IMG/VR virus record: IMGVR_UViG_3300028025_005718
Span: 1-29,227 of that record
Direction: 5' to 3' (one strand)
Length of the DNA stretch: 29,227 nt
Source: a virus
The translations under genes were made by a program, and so were the position numbers. Position 1 is the stretch's first letter, and every line of letters starts with the position of its first letter. Positions 22,456-29,227 of this stretch are shown here, piece by piece. Below the pieces are notes generated by a model. It was not told where the DNA came from, did not search any database, and was given only the letters and a program-made list of their open reading frames with translations.

Positions 22456-24894
22456 TTAAGCTGATTTATATGATTTTTGCATTAATCCAGTTCCTACTAC
22501 TTTAGAATCTAAATACACATCCCATTTCTTAGAATTTAATTGATTAACTGCGGAAGTTACTTCATTTATTGCGGAAATCATTGGAGTTAAATCTATTGAT
22601 GATGATGATTTAACAGATTCTCCTTCGCCACCTCCTAAATCAGTCCCTGCAACTATTGTATCTTTATCATTAAATTGAATTGCTCCTTCTGGAGATAATA
22701 AAGTACGTTTACCATACCCTGGAGATACGGCGTCATCTGCTTTTACCATTGAATATAATCCAGCAGCAACAGCGGCGGCAACGGCAATACCTGCAAGAGC
22801 TTTTAATGGGTTAGCAATTGCGTATGCTGCTGCTATACCAATAGCTTTAGCTAATTCACCAGCCATTAAAGCTTGTCGTGCTAATAATATAGTATTATAT
22901 CCTAAAGCAGCTCCTCGTTGTGCTATCATATAGCCTGTTTTAGCAGCTTCATAAGCTACTGATAATTTTTGGATACCTGTAATAGCCGCCCAAGTAACAG
23001 CCATTGCTGATAATACATCTGCTGATGACGCTAATATATCTAAAAATTTCCCTAAAGGACCTGCAACTAAATTACCTAAAACACTTTGAACTTTTTCTAT
23101 AGCTAAATTAAATTTAGTTTGAGCATCTTGGCGTTTTGCAGCTTCATCTGCTTCTTCTGCTGTAATCTGAGCTAATGATTTACCTGAAGCAATTGCTTGC
23201 TCACGTTTCATTAATTGGTTAGCTAACTCATCTGATGTAGTACCTAAAGCTTCAGCATATGATCTTTGAGCAATTGTGTTCATTTGAGAGAACTTAGCGG
23301 CAGTCATTCCTTGAGCTGCTAATTCTTCTGCTACTGTTACTTGATCGCCCATCAATGCTGCTGCTCTAGCACGTTCAAGGTTTAGTTGTTGACCAGTTAT
23401 TAATTCAGCTTTTAATTCACTTTCAATAGATGATTGAAAATCAAGTAATTTTTCACCTTGAGATTTTGCTTGCTCTAACGATGTACCTAAAGCTTTAGTT
23501 GCTACAACACCTTTTATAGTGTTTTCTAAATTGTAGCCCATATTAGCTGCTAACTGGCCAGTTACTTTAGAAGCTTCGGCCATAGCTACTTTGAAAGGAA
23601 CACCAACTCTCAAAGTATTACGAGTAGCAACATACCCTCGTAACATGGATTGGTATGTTTCCTCAGATGATTTTCCAGTTAATATTGAAGATTTATATAT
23701 ACCTGCAGCTTCTTCACCTGATAATCCTAATTGTTGAGTTAATTTAATTTGAGTTACTAATGCATCTTCAGAATACTCAGTAACAAATCCAGTAGCAGTT
23801 GATAATTCATTAAATGCTTCTACTAAATTTTTAGTAGTAACATTTGAATTATTAGCTAAAGCTTCAATATTAACAAAATTTGCTCTAACACGATCTGCAT
23901 TAGCAGCACCATACCCTAAACTTTTAGATAATTGAGTTGATTGTACACTAGCAGCAAAAGCAGCTTTTAATAAGTTTTCTATACTAAATGTTGCTTTAAG
24001 TAAATTCCCTCCAAATACAGCAGCTGCTTCTCCCGCAGCACCTAATGCTATACCTAATTTATTTCCTAAAGTTAAAGCATTACCTTGAGCTACAGCTAAA
24101 TTAGCAGCAGCTTGTTTAGCAATATCTAATATTTTAGCAGCATCATCTGCTTTGAAGAATTTACTAATACCCGGGAGTAAGGTAATAGATTTAAGCATCT
24201 TTTCAGTTAAAAATGTAGCATCTTCAACAGCACGAACAAGTTCTAATTGTTCTTTAAGTCGAGTAATTTGATCTTGTGATTCTTGGTTTCGCTGTTTTTC
24301 AGAATCAAGTATACTATTAATATTTTTAACTATTTCTTTAGATAAATCTTTAGATTTAGAGTTATCAGCTAATTGTTGTTTAAGTTCAGCTTCTAATAAT
24401 TTATTATCATTTATTTCTCTTTGACGAGCTTGTGCCGCATTTATATTACCTGATCTTATTAGATAATTTTTTTCATTTTCTAATAATCTATTATCATTGG
24501 CTATATCACTAATTTGTTTACTAAGATCTCTTTCTTTAGATCTTGCAGCATTGAAATTAATACTTGCACTTATTTTATCTCTAATTAATGTTTTTTGAAT
24601 ATCAGCAAATTTTTTAGCTGCGTCATTCGCTGCGGTTTCAGCTTTAGAAATAGATTGGGATAAATCTTTAGATTTTACTTGGAAATTAGCTATTTTTTCA
24701 GCGTTATCTGCAATTTGTTGAGATAATCTATTAGATTCACTAACTAAGCTTTTATACTCTCTTTCATCTCTTAAAAGTGCTCCAGTTAAGTCTTTCCTTT
24801 TTTCAAAAGATCTATTAATTTGATTACTTAAATCAAGTATTTCTTTTTGATTTGCTCTAATTTCCCGTTCTTTATCTTCTGAATCGTACGCCAT
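22456..24894 (-). CDS. Tape measure protein
   Basis: 812 aa. The N-terminal about 230 residues are charged and coiled-coil-rich (EIRANQKEILDLSNQINRSF; AETAANDAAKKFADIQKTLI). The middle has Ala-rich helices. About 630-716 is hydrophobic (VLSAMAVTWAAITGIQKL; LAGIAVAAAVAAGLYSMV), and the end has SPEGAIQFNDKDTIVAGTDL, a close of the type common in tape measure proteins. It sets tail length and may act in DNA passage across the membrane. By the usual rule of about 1.5 angstroms per residue the tail would be near 120 nm, an inference only. It directly follows the chaperone pair, the normal order in tailed phages. Confidence 0.9.
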   Translation of the reverse strand: MAYDSEDKEREIRANQKEILDLSNQINRSFEKRKDLTGALLRDEREYKSLVSESNRLSQQIADNAEKIANFQVKSKDLSQSISKAETAANDAAKKFADIQKTLIRDKISASINFNAARSKERDLSKQISDIANDNRLLENEKNYLIRSGNINAAQARQREINDNKLLEAELKQQLADNSKSKDLSKEIVKNINSILDSEKQRNQESQDQITRLKEQLELVRAVEDATFLTEKMLKSITLLPGISKFFKADDAAKILDIAKQAAANLAVAQGNALTLGNKLGIALGAAGEAAAVFGGNLLKATFSIENLLKAAFAASVQSTQLSKSLGYGAANADRVRANFVNIEALANNSNVTTKNLVEAFNELSTATGFVTEYSEDALVTQIKLTQQLGLSGEEAAGIYKSSILTGKSSEETYQSMLRGYVATRNTLRVGVPFKVAMAEASKVTGQLAANMGYNLENTIKGVVATKALGTSLEQAKSQGEKLLDFQSSIESELKAELITGQQLNLERARAAALMGDQVTVAEELAAQGMTAAKFSQMNTIAQRSYAEALGTTSDELANQLMKREQAIASGKSLAQITAEEADEAAKRQDAQTKFNLAIEKVQSVLGNLVAGPLGKFLDILASSADVLSAMAVTWAAITGIQKLSVAYEAAKTGYMIAQRGAALGYNTILLARQALMAGELAKAIGIAAAYAIANPLKALAGIAVAAAVAAGLYSMVKADDAVSPGYGKRTLLSPEGAIQFNDKDTIVAGTDLGGGEGESVKSSSSIDLTPMISAINEVTSAVNQLNSKKWDVYLDSKVVGTGLMQKSYKSA

Positions 24895-24913
24895 CTATAA
24901 TATGATTATATAA

Positions 24914-24921
24914 TATAAATA
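24914..24921 (-). promoter_or_regulatory. TATTTATA promoter-like site before the tape measure gene
   Basis: Minus strand TATATTTATATT, exact TATTTATA, 19 nt before ATG and immediately after a terminator hairpin. The arrangement suggests independent expression of the tape measure gene. Confidence 0.5.
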
Positions 24922-24924
24922 TAA

Positions 24925-24949
24925 AAAGCACCTATTTTTTAGGTGCCTT
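24925..24949 (-). terminator. Intrinsic terminator at the end of the chaperone extension gene
   Basis: Minus strand AAGGCACCTA, loop of A residues, TAGGTGC, then TTTTT. The stem is 8 bp plus a G-U and A-U extension, and the 99-aa gene's stop codon (TAG) lies at the base of the loop. The next gene has its own TATTTATA site just downstream. Confidence 0.65.
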
Positions 24950-25231
24950 ATATGAATATGTAGGAGTTTGTTTAGAGGGGGTTATATTAGGTCTAGATAT
25001 TTCTTTAGCATTACCTTTATTTTTTAACTGATTTTGTTGTTTTTCAGCTTCTTCGGCTTGTTTATCGTAATATTCTTTTAGTTTATTAAAAGTAAATCTA
25101 CGAAGCCATAAAGGCATATTATAAACTGTTTCCCAATCATATCCTCCATTACCATGAAATACAATTTCATGAATTTGAGAAAATATTTGTACTCTATACT
25201 CCGGAGTCAGGCCAAAAAAAGTTAATACCAA
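24932..25231 (-). CDS. Tail assembly chaperone extension (gp51-like), likely made by frameshift
   Basis: 99 codons in the +1 frame relative to the gp26-like gene, which it overlaps by 38 nt. As a free protein it would need the TTG at 25231 with no proper leader. The two frames share a T7 run (25214-25220) and both encode Phe-Phe there, so a +1 (or -2) slip would join residues 1-248 of the upstream protein to GLTPEYRVQIFSQIHEIVFH, giving about 341 aa. The segment has GGYDWETVYNMPLWLRRFTF and a charged helix (KLKEYYDKQAEEAEKQQNQL), like the C-terminal parts of tail chaperones that precede tape measure genes. A one-base homopolymer error would produce the same picture. Confidence 0.75.
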   Translation of the reverse strand: MVLTFFGLTPEYRVQIFSQIHEIVFHGNGGYDWETVYNMPLWLRRFTFNKLKEYYDKQAEEAEKQQNQLKNKGNAKEISRPNITPSKQTPTYSYKAPKK

Positions 25232-25958
25232 TTGGTACCGTTACACCCTCCTGTGTGTACCCATCTTTTTCTACAGTTATATCTAAATTAATATCGGGCA
25301 TTAATTTGGCATAATACTCGCGGAACGCACGTGAATCTTGTGCAGTAAGATAATTATCGACAAACTCGCGTATGTCTTTAGTTTCGCGTGATCCCTCAAC
25401 AGAAGTAATCATATACTTTAAACGAGTAGTTAAATCAAATGAATCATTTGGATATAATTTCTTTAATCCATTAATTTCTTGCGTGATTTTCTTTTCGTCA
25501 GCTCCTGTTAAAAATTTAAATGTAATGTTGTTTTTGGATTGGGGTAAAGTAAACATAAATTCATTTTTTCCTGAGGTAAATAATGATTGGTCTACTTCTT
25601 TTTCATTTAATGTTGTTAAATCAATTGTATAATCATCTTCAGATCTAGTAGATGTATTATAAAATCTAATAGGATAATCTTTACCGTATCCTAAAATACG
25701 AGCAGCAATTAAAATTGCATTTTTATCACCAACAATTAAATCATCAAAATTAATTGGAGTAACAACTAATGCTTGTAGCAATTTATCAATAGCTGTTCCA
25801 TTTTTGATATAATTCATGTTAGTTAATATATCTTCATGTTTTGCGGACATGTAAGACATTTCAATTTCTCCTTTAGATAATGGGTTTTCTGCTGGATATA
25901 ATAAACCTTTTGAAGGGAGGGTAATGGTTTCAGTAGGTAATTTGAATTTTTGTTCCAT
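25194..25958 (-). CDS. T4 gp26-like baseplate/tail assembly protein
   Basis: 254 aa. Opens with ETITLPSKGLLYPAENPLSK, the sequence I associate with the T4 baseplate gp26 family, then IEMSYMSAKHEDILTNMNYI, DLIVGDKNAILIAARILGYG and DYTIDLTTLNEKEVDQ. It ends GINFFWPDSGV, a natural-looking C-terminus, just after the slippery T7 run. In T4, genes 26 and 51 are adjacent and needed for hub assembly. Here the gp26-like gene sits directly before the tape measure gene with an overlapping second frame, the hallmark arrangement of tail chaperones (lambda G/GT type). It probably binds the tape measure protein during tail assembly. Confidence 0.85.
   Translation of the reverse strand: MEQKFKLPTETITLPSKGLLYPAENPLSKGEIEMSYMSAKHEDILTNMNYIKNGTAIDKLLQALVVTPINFDDLIVGDKNAILIAARILGYGKDYPIRFYNTSTRSEDDYTIDLTTLNEKEVDQSLFTSGKNEFMFTLPQSKNNITFKFLTGADEKKITQEINGLKKLYPNDSFDLTTRLKYMITSVEGSRETKDIREFVDNYLTAQDSRAFREYYAKLMPDINLDITVEKDGYTQEGVTVPIGINFFWPDSGV
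25214..25220 (-). other. Candidate programmed frameshift site (T7 run)
   Basis: Minus strand AAC TTT TTT TGG in the gp26-like frame; the extension frame reads ACT TTT TTT GGC. Peptidyl-tRNA-Phe can re-pair with UUU after a +1 or a -2 move. The -1 frame meets TGA two codons later (TTG GCC TGA), so -1 would be unproductive. Confidence 0.65.
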
Positions 25959-25979
25959 ATAACTGTTTTATGTTCTATA

Positions 25980-25987
25980 TATAAATA
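25980..25987 (-). promoter_or_regulatory. TATTTATA promoter-like site before the gp26-like gene
   Basis: Minus strand TGTATATTTATATATAGAAC, exact TATTTATA, 21 nt before ATG and directly after the U-tract of a strong terminator. Confidence 0.5.
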
Positions 25988-25990
25988 TAC

Positions 25991-26028
25991 AAAAGAAAAA
26001 ACCCTCCAACAAAATGTCGAAGGGTTTT
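25991..26028 (-). terminator. Strong intrinsic terminator after the tail tube gene
   Basis: Minus strand AAAACCCTTCGAC, loop ATTTT, GTTGGAGGGTTTT, then TTCTTTTG. It is a 13-bp stem with two G-U pairs and a U-rich tail. It separates the abundant sheath/tube transcript from the low-abundance assembly proteins downstream. Confidence 0.85.
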
Positions 26029-26049
26029 ATTACTTTAATCTAATTATTA

Positions 26050-26538
26050 TTAGTAGTTCAATACGCAATAATCCATTGCAATTGTTAATGAAATAGAGGC
26101 AGCAGATTCACCTTGTGACCAATCATAATCACCAAAGTTAGCAGATTTAGCATAAGCACCTTTGATAATCCATTCTGAAACAACATCACCAACTGGTCCT
26201 AATACGTTTAATACTAAATCTTTCTTGTAAAAATCTGAATAACCATCACGACCTGTTACTGATTCGTGTGCTAAACGAGCCCATTCCATTACTGCTTGCG
26301 CACCTGATGGAGCGATTGGATCGTAAAGTTCTAATGTCATATCTTGCCATCTTACTTTACCTTTAATTTTACGGTAAACGTTGATATGATCTAATACGAT
26401 TTCATTAGCTTCAAATTGTGGGGAAGCAGCTTTTTTAATTAAGTAAGCTGGGATACCGTCTATGTACATTATGAATCTGTTTTGAACCTTAGGTTCAAAA
26501 GCGGTAAACATAATCTCTGATGCGTCTAATACTGCCAT
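26050..26538 (-). CDS. Tail tube protein, gp19-like
   Basis: 162 aa. It polymerises into the inner tube of the contractile tail. Seen: EPKVQNRFIMYIDGIPAYLI (15-34), FEANEIVLDHINVYRKIKGK (42-61), WQDMTLELYDPIAPSGAQAV, then DLVLNVLGPVGDVVSEWIIK and a C-terminal SISLTIAMDYCVLNY. The N-R-F-x-M-Y-I-D-G start and the late x-I-x-x-D-Y-C strand are typical of the T4 gp19 tube family. It lies 46 nt after the sheath gene with its own TATTTATA site and is followed by a strong terminator, as expected for a highly expressed structural gene. Confidence 0.93.
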   Translation of the reverse strand: MAVLDASEIMFTAFEPKVQNRFIMYIDGIPAYLIKKAASPQFEANEIVLDHINVYRKIKGKVRWQDMTLELYDPIAPSGAQAVMEWARLAHESVTGRDGYSDFYKKDLVLNVLGPVGDVVSEWIIKGAYAKSANFGDYDWSQGESAASISLTIAMDYCVLNY

Positions 26539-26557
26539 TGTTTATATTCTTGTTTAT

Positions 26558-26565
26558 TATAAATA
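26558..26565 (-). promoter_or_regulatory. TATTTATA promoter-like site before the tube gene
   Basis: Minus strand AGATATTTATAATAAAC, exact TATTTATA, 19 nt before ATG in the 46-nt sheath-tube gap. No terminator stands between sheath and tube. Confidence 0.5.
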
Positions 26566-26584
26566 TCTAAATTTTAAATTTTTA

Positions 26585-28330
26585 TTATACTGGGAAAGTA
26601 GCTCCGGTTGGTTGTAGAGTGAAATCCAAGATAATAAATTCAGCAGTTTTAGTAGGTTGAACATAAATTTGACCAACTAATTGATTACGATCAATTACAT
26701 CTGCTGTATTGTTTGTATCGTCCATTATTACTTTATAAGCATATAAACCTTGTCTTGATACAACTGATTCCATATATGGATTTACAGTTGATAAGAAACG
26801 ATTACGTGTTACAGTAGTATTTTGTTCAAACACTAATTGACGAGAAACTGATGTTACAAAGCGCTTCAAGTTAATCAATAAACGACGAACATTAATACGA
26901 TCTAATGAAGTTGCACGTTTTTGGAATGTTTTCTGACCAAATGCTACAACTCCCTCACCTGGGAATGTTGCTAATGGGTTAACATTTGCTTCGTATAAAC
27001 TATCACGATCGTCTGCTGATAATTTCTTTTCAGCTCTAATTACTGAACCAATTCCACCACGATTTAAACCTGCAGGAGCGAACCATTCAGCACCTACTTG
27101 ATCATTGAATGAGTAAACACCAGCCATTACTACTGAAGCCGGAACCCATACTGGGCGACCTAAATTAGCACTAAATGTTTGAACCCATGGCCAATAACCA
27201 GCACCATAGTTAGAAGTTGAACCAGCAGCAGCTTGTATTGCTCCGTTTTTACCTGCTCCATATGCTACTAAATCAGCAATTGCAAAAGCATCTCCGCGAC
27301 CTTCAGCAATTCCTATAATGTTATCTGAAGTAGCGTTTGCATTAGCACTTAAGAATACACCTGGGCATAATAGCAAGTTGAAATCATATTCATCTTTATT
27401 TGCAAGTAAAGCACTACCTGAGTCATATTCTGTCATAATAAATCCTTGTGAGTTTGTGGCAGAAGGAGTAATATTATCAAAAAATGCTGCGCTCGCACGG
27501 TTTGTAGCAGCTACACCACCAGAGAATGAACCACCGTATGAACCAGATCCTACAGCAGGTAATGAACCTGAGTATTGAGTAGCTTTATAGTTACCATCAT
27601 TATCAATTGAATCAACCTGAATAGTATTAATTGAAGCTACACGAACATATTGGCTAGATACAGCATATGAACCTGTTAATTGTACATAAGCATCATCACC
27701 ACCTGCAGCAGCAACATATACTGGTTTTTCATCTCCAATTACACGAGAAATGTAGTTAGGTAATTGTGGGTCCAATGATAAGTTAGCCCAAGTTTCTAAA
27801 ACATTTTTGTTTTGTGTATTGTCATCACCTTGACGAACAGTAATAGTAAATGTACCACTTCCTGTGTTAACATTTGTTACTTCCCAACGAACGTTACCTG
27901 CAGAACCTGATGCTAAAGCACCTCCAGCTGATAAAGAACTTGTGTTGTTTAATTGATTCCCATATGCTAATGTTTCTAATGTAAATGAAGGTGTAGCAGA
28001 ATCAGAGAATGAAGAAACAGACGCTTGTGCGTATGTGTTATAAGCAGAACCTGAAATAATACGAGTAACAAGCAATGATTGACCACCACCTGAGAAGTAT
28101 TCTTTAGCTGCTAGTGAAGTAAAATATTCATAATATTGACTTCCTGATTTAAATGTTTCACCAAATTGAGAAACATAATCTGAATATGAGGTAACTACTG
28201 TAGGGACTAATGGGCGTCCATTTACTGTTGGGCCAACAATTGCGGCTCCAGTTACAACAGGTCCTCTTGATACTAATGATTTGTCACTTTCGTTAACAAA
28301 CACACCAGGTGATATAATTTTTTCTGCCAT
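26585..28330 (-). CDS. Tail sheath protein, gp18-like
   Basis: 581 aa. Contractile outer sheath that drives the tube through the envelope. Seen: SPGVFVNESDKSLVSRGPVV (7-26), GRPLVPTVVTSYSDYVSQFG, AKEYFSGGGQSLLVTRIISG near the N-terminus; a variable Ser/Gly-rich middle; and the conserved C-terminal block INVRRLLINLKRFVTSVSRQ, FEQNTTVTRNRFLSTVNPYM and FIILDFTLQPTGATFPV. The P-G-V ... E ... R start and the R-R-L-x-x-x-L-K end are hallmarks of phage sheath proteins. The leader TACTAAAAATACA before ATG is A-rich with no Shine-Dalgarno, as in Bacteroidota genes. Confidence 0.95.
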   Translation of the reverse strand: MAEKIISPGVFVNESDKSLVSRGPVVTGAAIVGPTVNGRPLVPTVVTSYSDYVSQFGETFKSGSQYYEYFTSLAAKEYFSGGGQSLLVTRIISGSAYNTYAQASVSSFSDSATPSFTLETLAYGNQLNNTSSLSAGGALASGSAGNVRWEVTNVNTGSGTFTITVRQGDDNTQNKNVLETWANLSLDPQLPNYISRVIGDEKPVYVAAAGGDDAYVQLTGSYAVSSQYVRVASINTIQVDSIDNDGNYKATQYSGSLPAVGSGSYGGSFSGGVAATNRASAAFFDNITPSATNSQGFIMTEYDSGSALLANKDEYDFNLLLCPGVFLSANANATSDNIIGIAEGRGDAFAIADLVAYGAGKNGAIQAAAGSTSNYGAGYWPWVQTFSANLGRPVWVPASVVMAGVYSFNDQVGAEWFAPAGLNRGGIGSVIRAEKKLSADDRDSLYEANVNPLATFPGEGVVAFGQKTFQKRATSLDRINVRRLLINLKRFVTSVSRQLVFEQNTTVTRNRFLSTVNPYMESVVSRQGLYAYKVIMDDTNNTADVIDRNQLVGQIYVQPTKTAEFIILDFTLQPTGATFPV

Positions 28331-28367
28331 TGTATTTTTAGTATTAAATATATTCGGGTAATTCTAC

Positions 28368-28375
28368 AATAAATA
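28368..28375 (-). promoter_or_regulatory. TATTTATT promoter-like site before the sheath gene
   Basis: Minus strand CTATATATTTATTGTAGAAT, one base off TATTTATA, 37 nt before ATG and just after the hairpin terminator at 28399-28421. Confidence 0.4.
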
Positions 28376-28389
28376 TATAGCAGAGAATC

Positions 28390-28421
28390 AAAAACGAAAG
28401 GCGAACTATGAAAGTTCGCCT
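28390..28421 (-). terminator. Intrinsic terminator before the sheath gene
   Basis: Minus strand AGGCGAACT, loop TTCAT, AGTTCGCCT, then TTCGTTTTTG. A perfect 9-bp GC-containing stem is followed by a U-rich tail. It begins inside the last codons of the coiled-coil gene, whose TAG stop (28408-28406) is in the loop and descending arm. Confidence 0.8.
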
Positions 28422-28672
28422 GTTTCAAAATTAATGTTAACACCTGGATAATTTGATTCTAAGGTGTTTACTAATTCTTTTTCTTTTTCTTGAACTTTTT
28501 TATAGCTAAGATAAAAGTTTTTTAATTCTGTTTTTACTTTATCTAATTCTTCTTCTAAATTGCGTTCAATTATATGTAACTCACCCATTTGGAGAGCAAT
28601 TATTTGAAATTCTTTTTGAAGTTCATTAACCTTGTTAAATTCTTCATCTGTTAATTTTGTAGGTTTTATCAT
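28406..28672 (-). CDS. Small coiled-coil protein, unknown function
   Basis: 88 aa from the ATG at 28672, which overlaps the previous TGA as ATGA; a start at 28681 would add three residues (MAS) and a larger overlap. The protein is almost all charged helix (LTDEEFNKVNELQKEFQIIA; LEEELDKVKTELKNFYLSYK) and ends YPGVNINFETGELS. Glu/Lys heptads followed by a G-x-x-I-x-x-x-T-G-E end are a layout I associate with short proteins near phage structural genes. Function unknown; perhaps a scaffold or chaperone for a nearby virion protein. Confidence 0.75.
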   Translation of the reverse strand: MIKPTKLTDEEFNKVNELQKEFQIIALQMGELHIIERNLEEELDKVKTELKNFYLSYKKVQEKEKELVNTLESNYPGVNINFETGELS

Positions 28673-28896
28673 ACTGGCCATTTATTTTCTGGGCAAGATT
28701 TTTCTACTGGGGAATATATTTTACCTTTTAAAGGGCAACCACATCTTCCACAATAATAAAAATCACCCACATCATTATATTTTCTAAATTCACATGTATT
28801 ACATACAGCAATACGTTGATCTGCTATTTGTTGTTTTTCTTCTGATGGGTTAATAGCTGTAATCCAAGATTGAGTTATTTCTAAAAATTTATTCAT
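28669..28896 (-). CDS. Small zinc-ribbon protein
   Basis: 75 aa with six cysteines: RIAVCNTCEF (Cys32, Cys35), YYCGRCGCPLKGK (Cys49, Cys52, Cys54) and CPENKWPV (Cys68). C-x2-C and C-x2-C pairs separated by 13 residues form a probable zinc ribbon. The family pattern with a final C-P-x-x-K-W is one I recognise from many tailed phages, but I know no proven function. It overlaps both neighbours (8 nt upstream, ATGA downstream), so it is translationally coupled in this short operon ahead of the sheath gene. Confidence 0.8.
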   Translation of the reverse strand: MNKFLEITQSWITAINPSEEKQQIADQRIAVCNTCEFRKYNDVGDFYYCGRCGCPLKGKIYSPVEKSCPENKWPV

Positions 28897-29086
28897 TTAT
28901 TTTTATAAAATAAGTATCAATTACGTTATAAATATCTTTAGTAATTACATCTTTTAAATCTTCTAAAGTTAAATCTATTAATTCAACTTCATTTGTATTT
29001 TCAGTTAAAAACTTATTCCATTCTTCATTGTATTTAACAAATTCAGGATTTGGTACTCTGTTTTCAAAATCAACCCAACGATCCAA
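28889..29086 (-). CDS. C-terminal part of a frameshifted small phage protein
   Basis: The frame is open from 29161 down to the stop at 28889. The only initiator inside is TTG at 29086, but the codons before it are clearly protein-like (SILQVQNDLIAKYGANDK, DGNFG), so the true N-terminus is farther upstream. It continues RWVDFENRVPNPEFVKYNEE and ELIDLTLEDLKDVITKDIYN. An 8-A run at 29156-29163 separates it from the matching N-terminal piece. With seven A the two would fuse as ...ELKKSILQVQ.... The L-Q-x-x-L-I-x-x-Y-G-x-x-D-x-x-G-N pattern resembles small phage head-to-tail region proteins of unknown function. Confidence 0.65.
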   Translation of the reverse strand: MDRWVDFENRVPNPEFVKYNEEWNKFLTENTNEVELIDLTLEDLKDVITKDIYNVIDTYFIKINE

Positions 29087-29132
29087 TCCAAAATTACCAT
29101 CTTTATCGTTAGCACCATATTTTGCAATTAAA

Positions 29133-29227
29133 TCATTTTGAACTTGAAGAATAGATTTTTTTTAATTCAATTACTTTTTTAACATCTTCTCTTAATTTAA
29201 ATTTTAAACTATGAGATATTTTTTGAT
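29133..29227 (-). CDS. Partial N-terminal piece of the same gene, cut by the window edge
   Basis: Open frame entering from the right edge (29225 in phase): SHSLKFKLREDVKKVIELKK, then IYSSSSK and stop TGA at 29135-29133. The last seven residues after the A8 run look unlike natural protein, while a +1 shift there continues into a good sequence. No start is visible, so the length is unknown. This is either a real frameshift, an inactivating mutation or a homopolymer error. Confidence 0.45.
   Translation of the reverse strand, partial: QKISHSLKFKLREDVKKVIELKKIYSSSSK

Noticed and set aside
25247-25252. AGGAGG on the minus strand as a Shine-Dalgarno for the TTG at 25231
   Set aside because: It is 15 nt from the TTG, inside codons for QEG, and other genes here do not use such sites; it is also too far (26 nt) upstream of the T7 run to be a typical frameshift stimulator.
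1-29227. tRNA, rRNA, CRISPR arrays, insertion sequences, integration sites
   Set aside because: All gaps are under about 100 nt once the two small genes are counted; none shows cloverleaf, spaced repeats or transposase features.

Overview
The window is a continuous piece of a tailed-phage genome with a contractile tail (T4-like myovirus gene content). It is AT-rich and tightly packed, and every gene I can support lies on the minus strand, so transcription runs from the right end (29227) to the left end (1). Start codons are preceded by A-rich sequence and I saw no well-placed Shine-Dalgarno motif. That is typical of Bacteroidota and their phages, so a Bacteroidota host (possibly a flavobacterium) is my inference. 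No integrase, tRNA, rRNA, CRISPR array or insertion sequence was seen.

In transcription order: (1) 29227-28406, small genes including a zinc-ribbon protein and a coiled-coil protein, with a reading-frame break at an 8-A run at the edge. (2) 28330-16219, tail module: sheath, tube, a gp26-like protein with a frameshifted extension, tape measure, a small protein, a tube-cap-like baseplate protein, a LysM wedge protein (gp53-like), and a 1140-aa hub-like protein with a C-terminal cysteine-peptidase-type lysin domain. A 178-aa unknown protein follows. (3) 15647-9486, replication/recombination: a divergent family A DNA polymerase, an unknown 144-aa protein, gp32-like SSB, UvsX/RecA, 5'-3' exonuclease, gp41/DnaB helicase. 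(4) 9428-6478, nucleotide supply: thioredoxin, NrdB and a short NrdA. (5) 6456-2086, a 7-deazaguanine DNA-modification cluster (dpdA, queD, queC, queE) interleaved with small unknown genes, two of them tiny genes I found by reading the gaps (46 aa at 3241-3381 and 45 aa at 2086-2223). (6) 2043-5, three unknown small genes and thymidylate synthase.

The parts fit together: NrdAB, thioredoxin and ThyA would feed dNTPs to the phage replisome. QueD, QueE and QueC would make a 7-deazaguanine base from a GTP-derived precursor, and DpdA would swap it for guanine in phage DNA, probably to evade restriction. No GTP cyclohydrolase (FolE) lies in the window, so that step must come from elsewhere in the phage or from the host.

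The most interesting signals are: the deazaguanine cluster with unusual metal-site residues in QueC, QueD and QueE; a probable frameshift on a 7-T run in the tail chaperone gene pair just before the tape measure gene; a family A polymerase with two substituted active-site positions inside a T4-type replisome; and two strand-specific intergenic motifs (TTTCTTAATTA at gene ends; TATTTATA 15-40 nt before start codons) that look like a phage-specific expression code. Three intrinsic terminators sit directly upstream of three of the TATTTATA-type sites.
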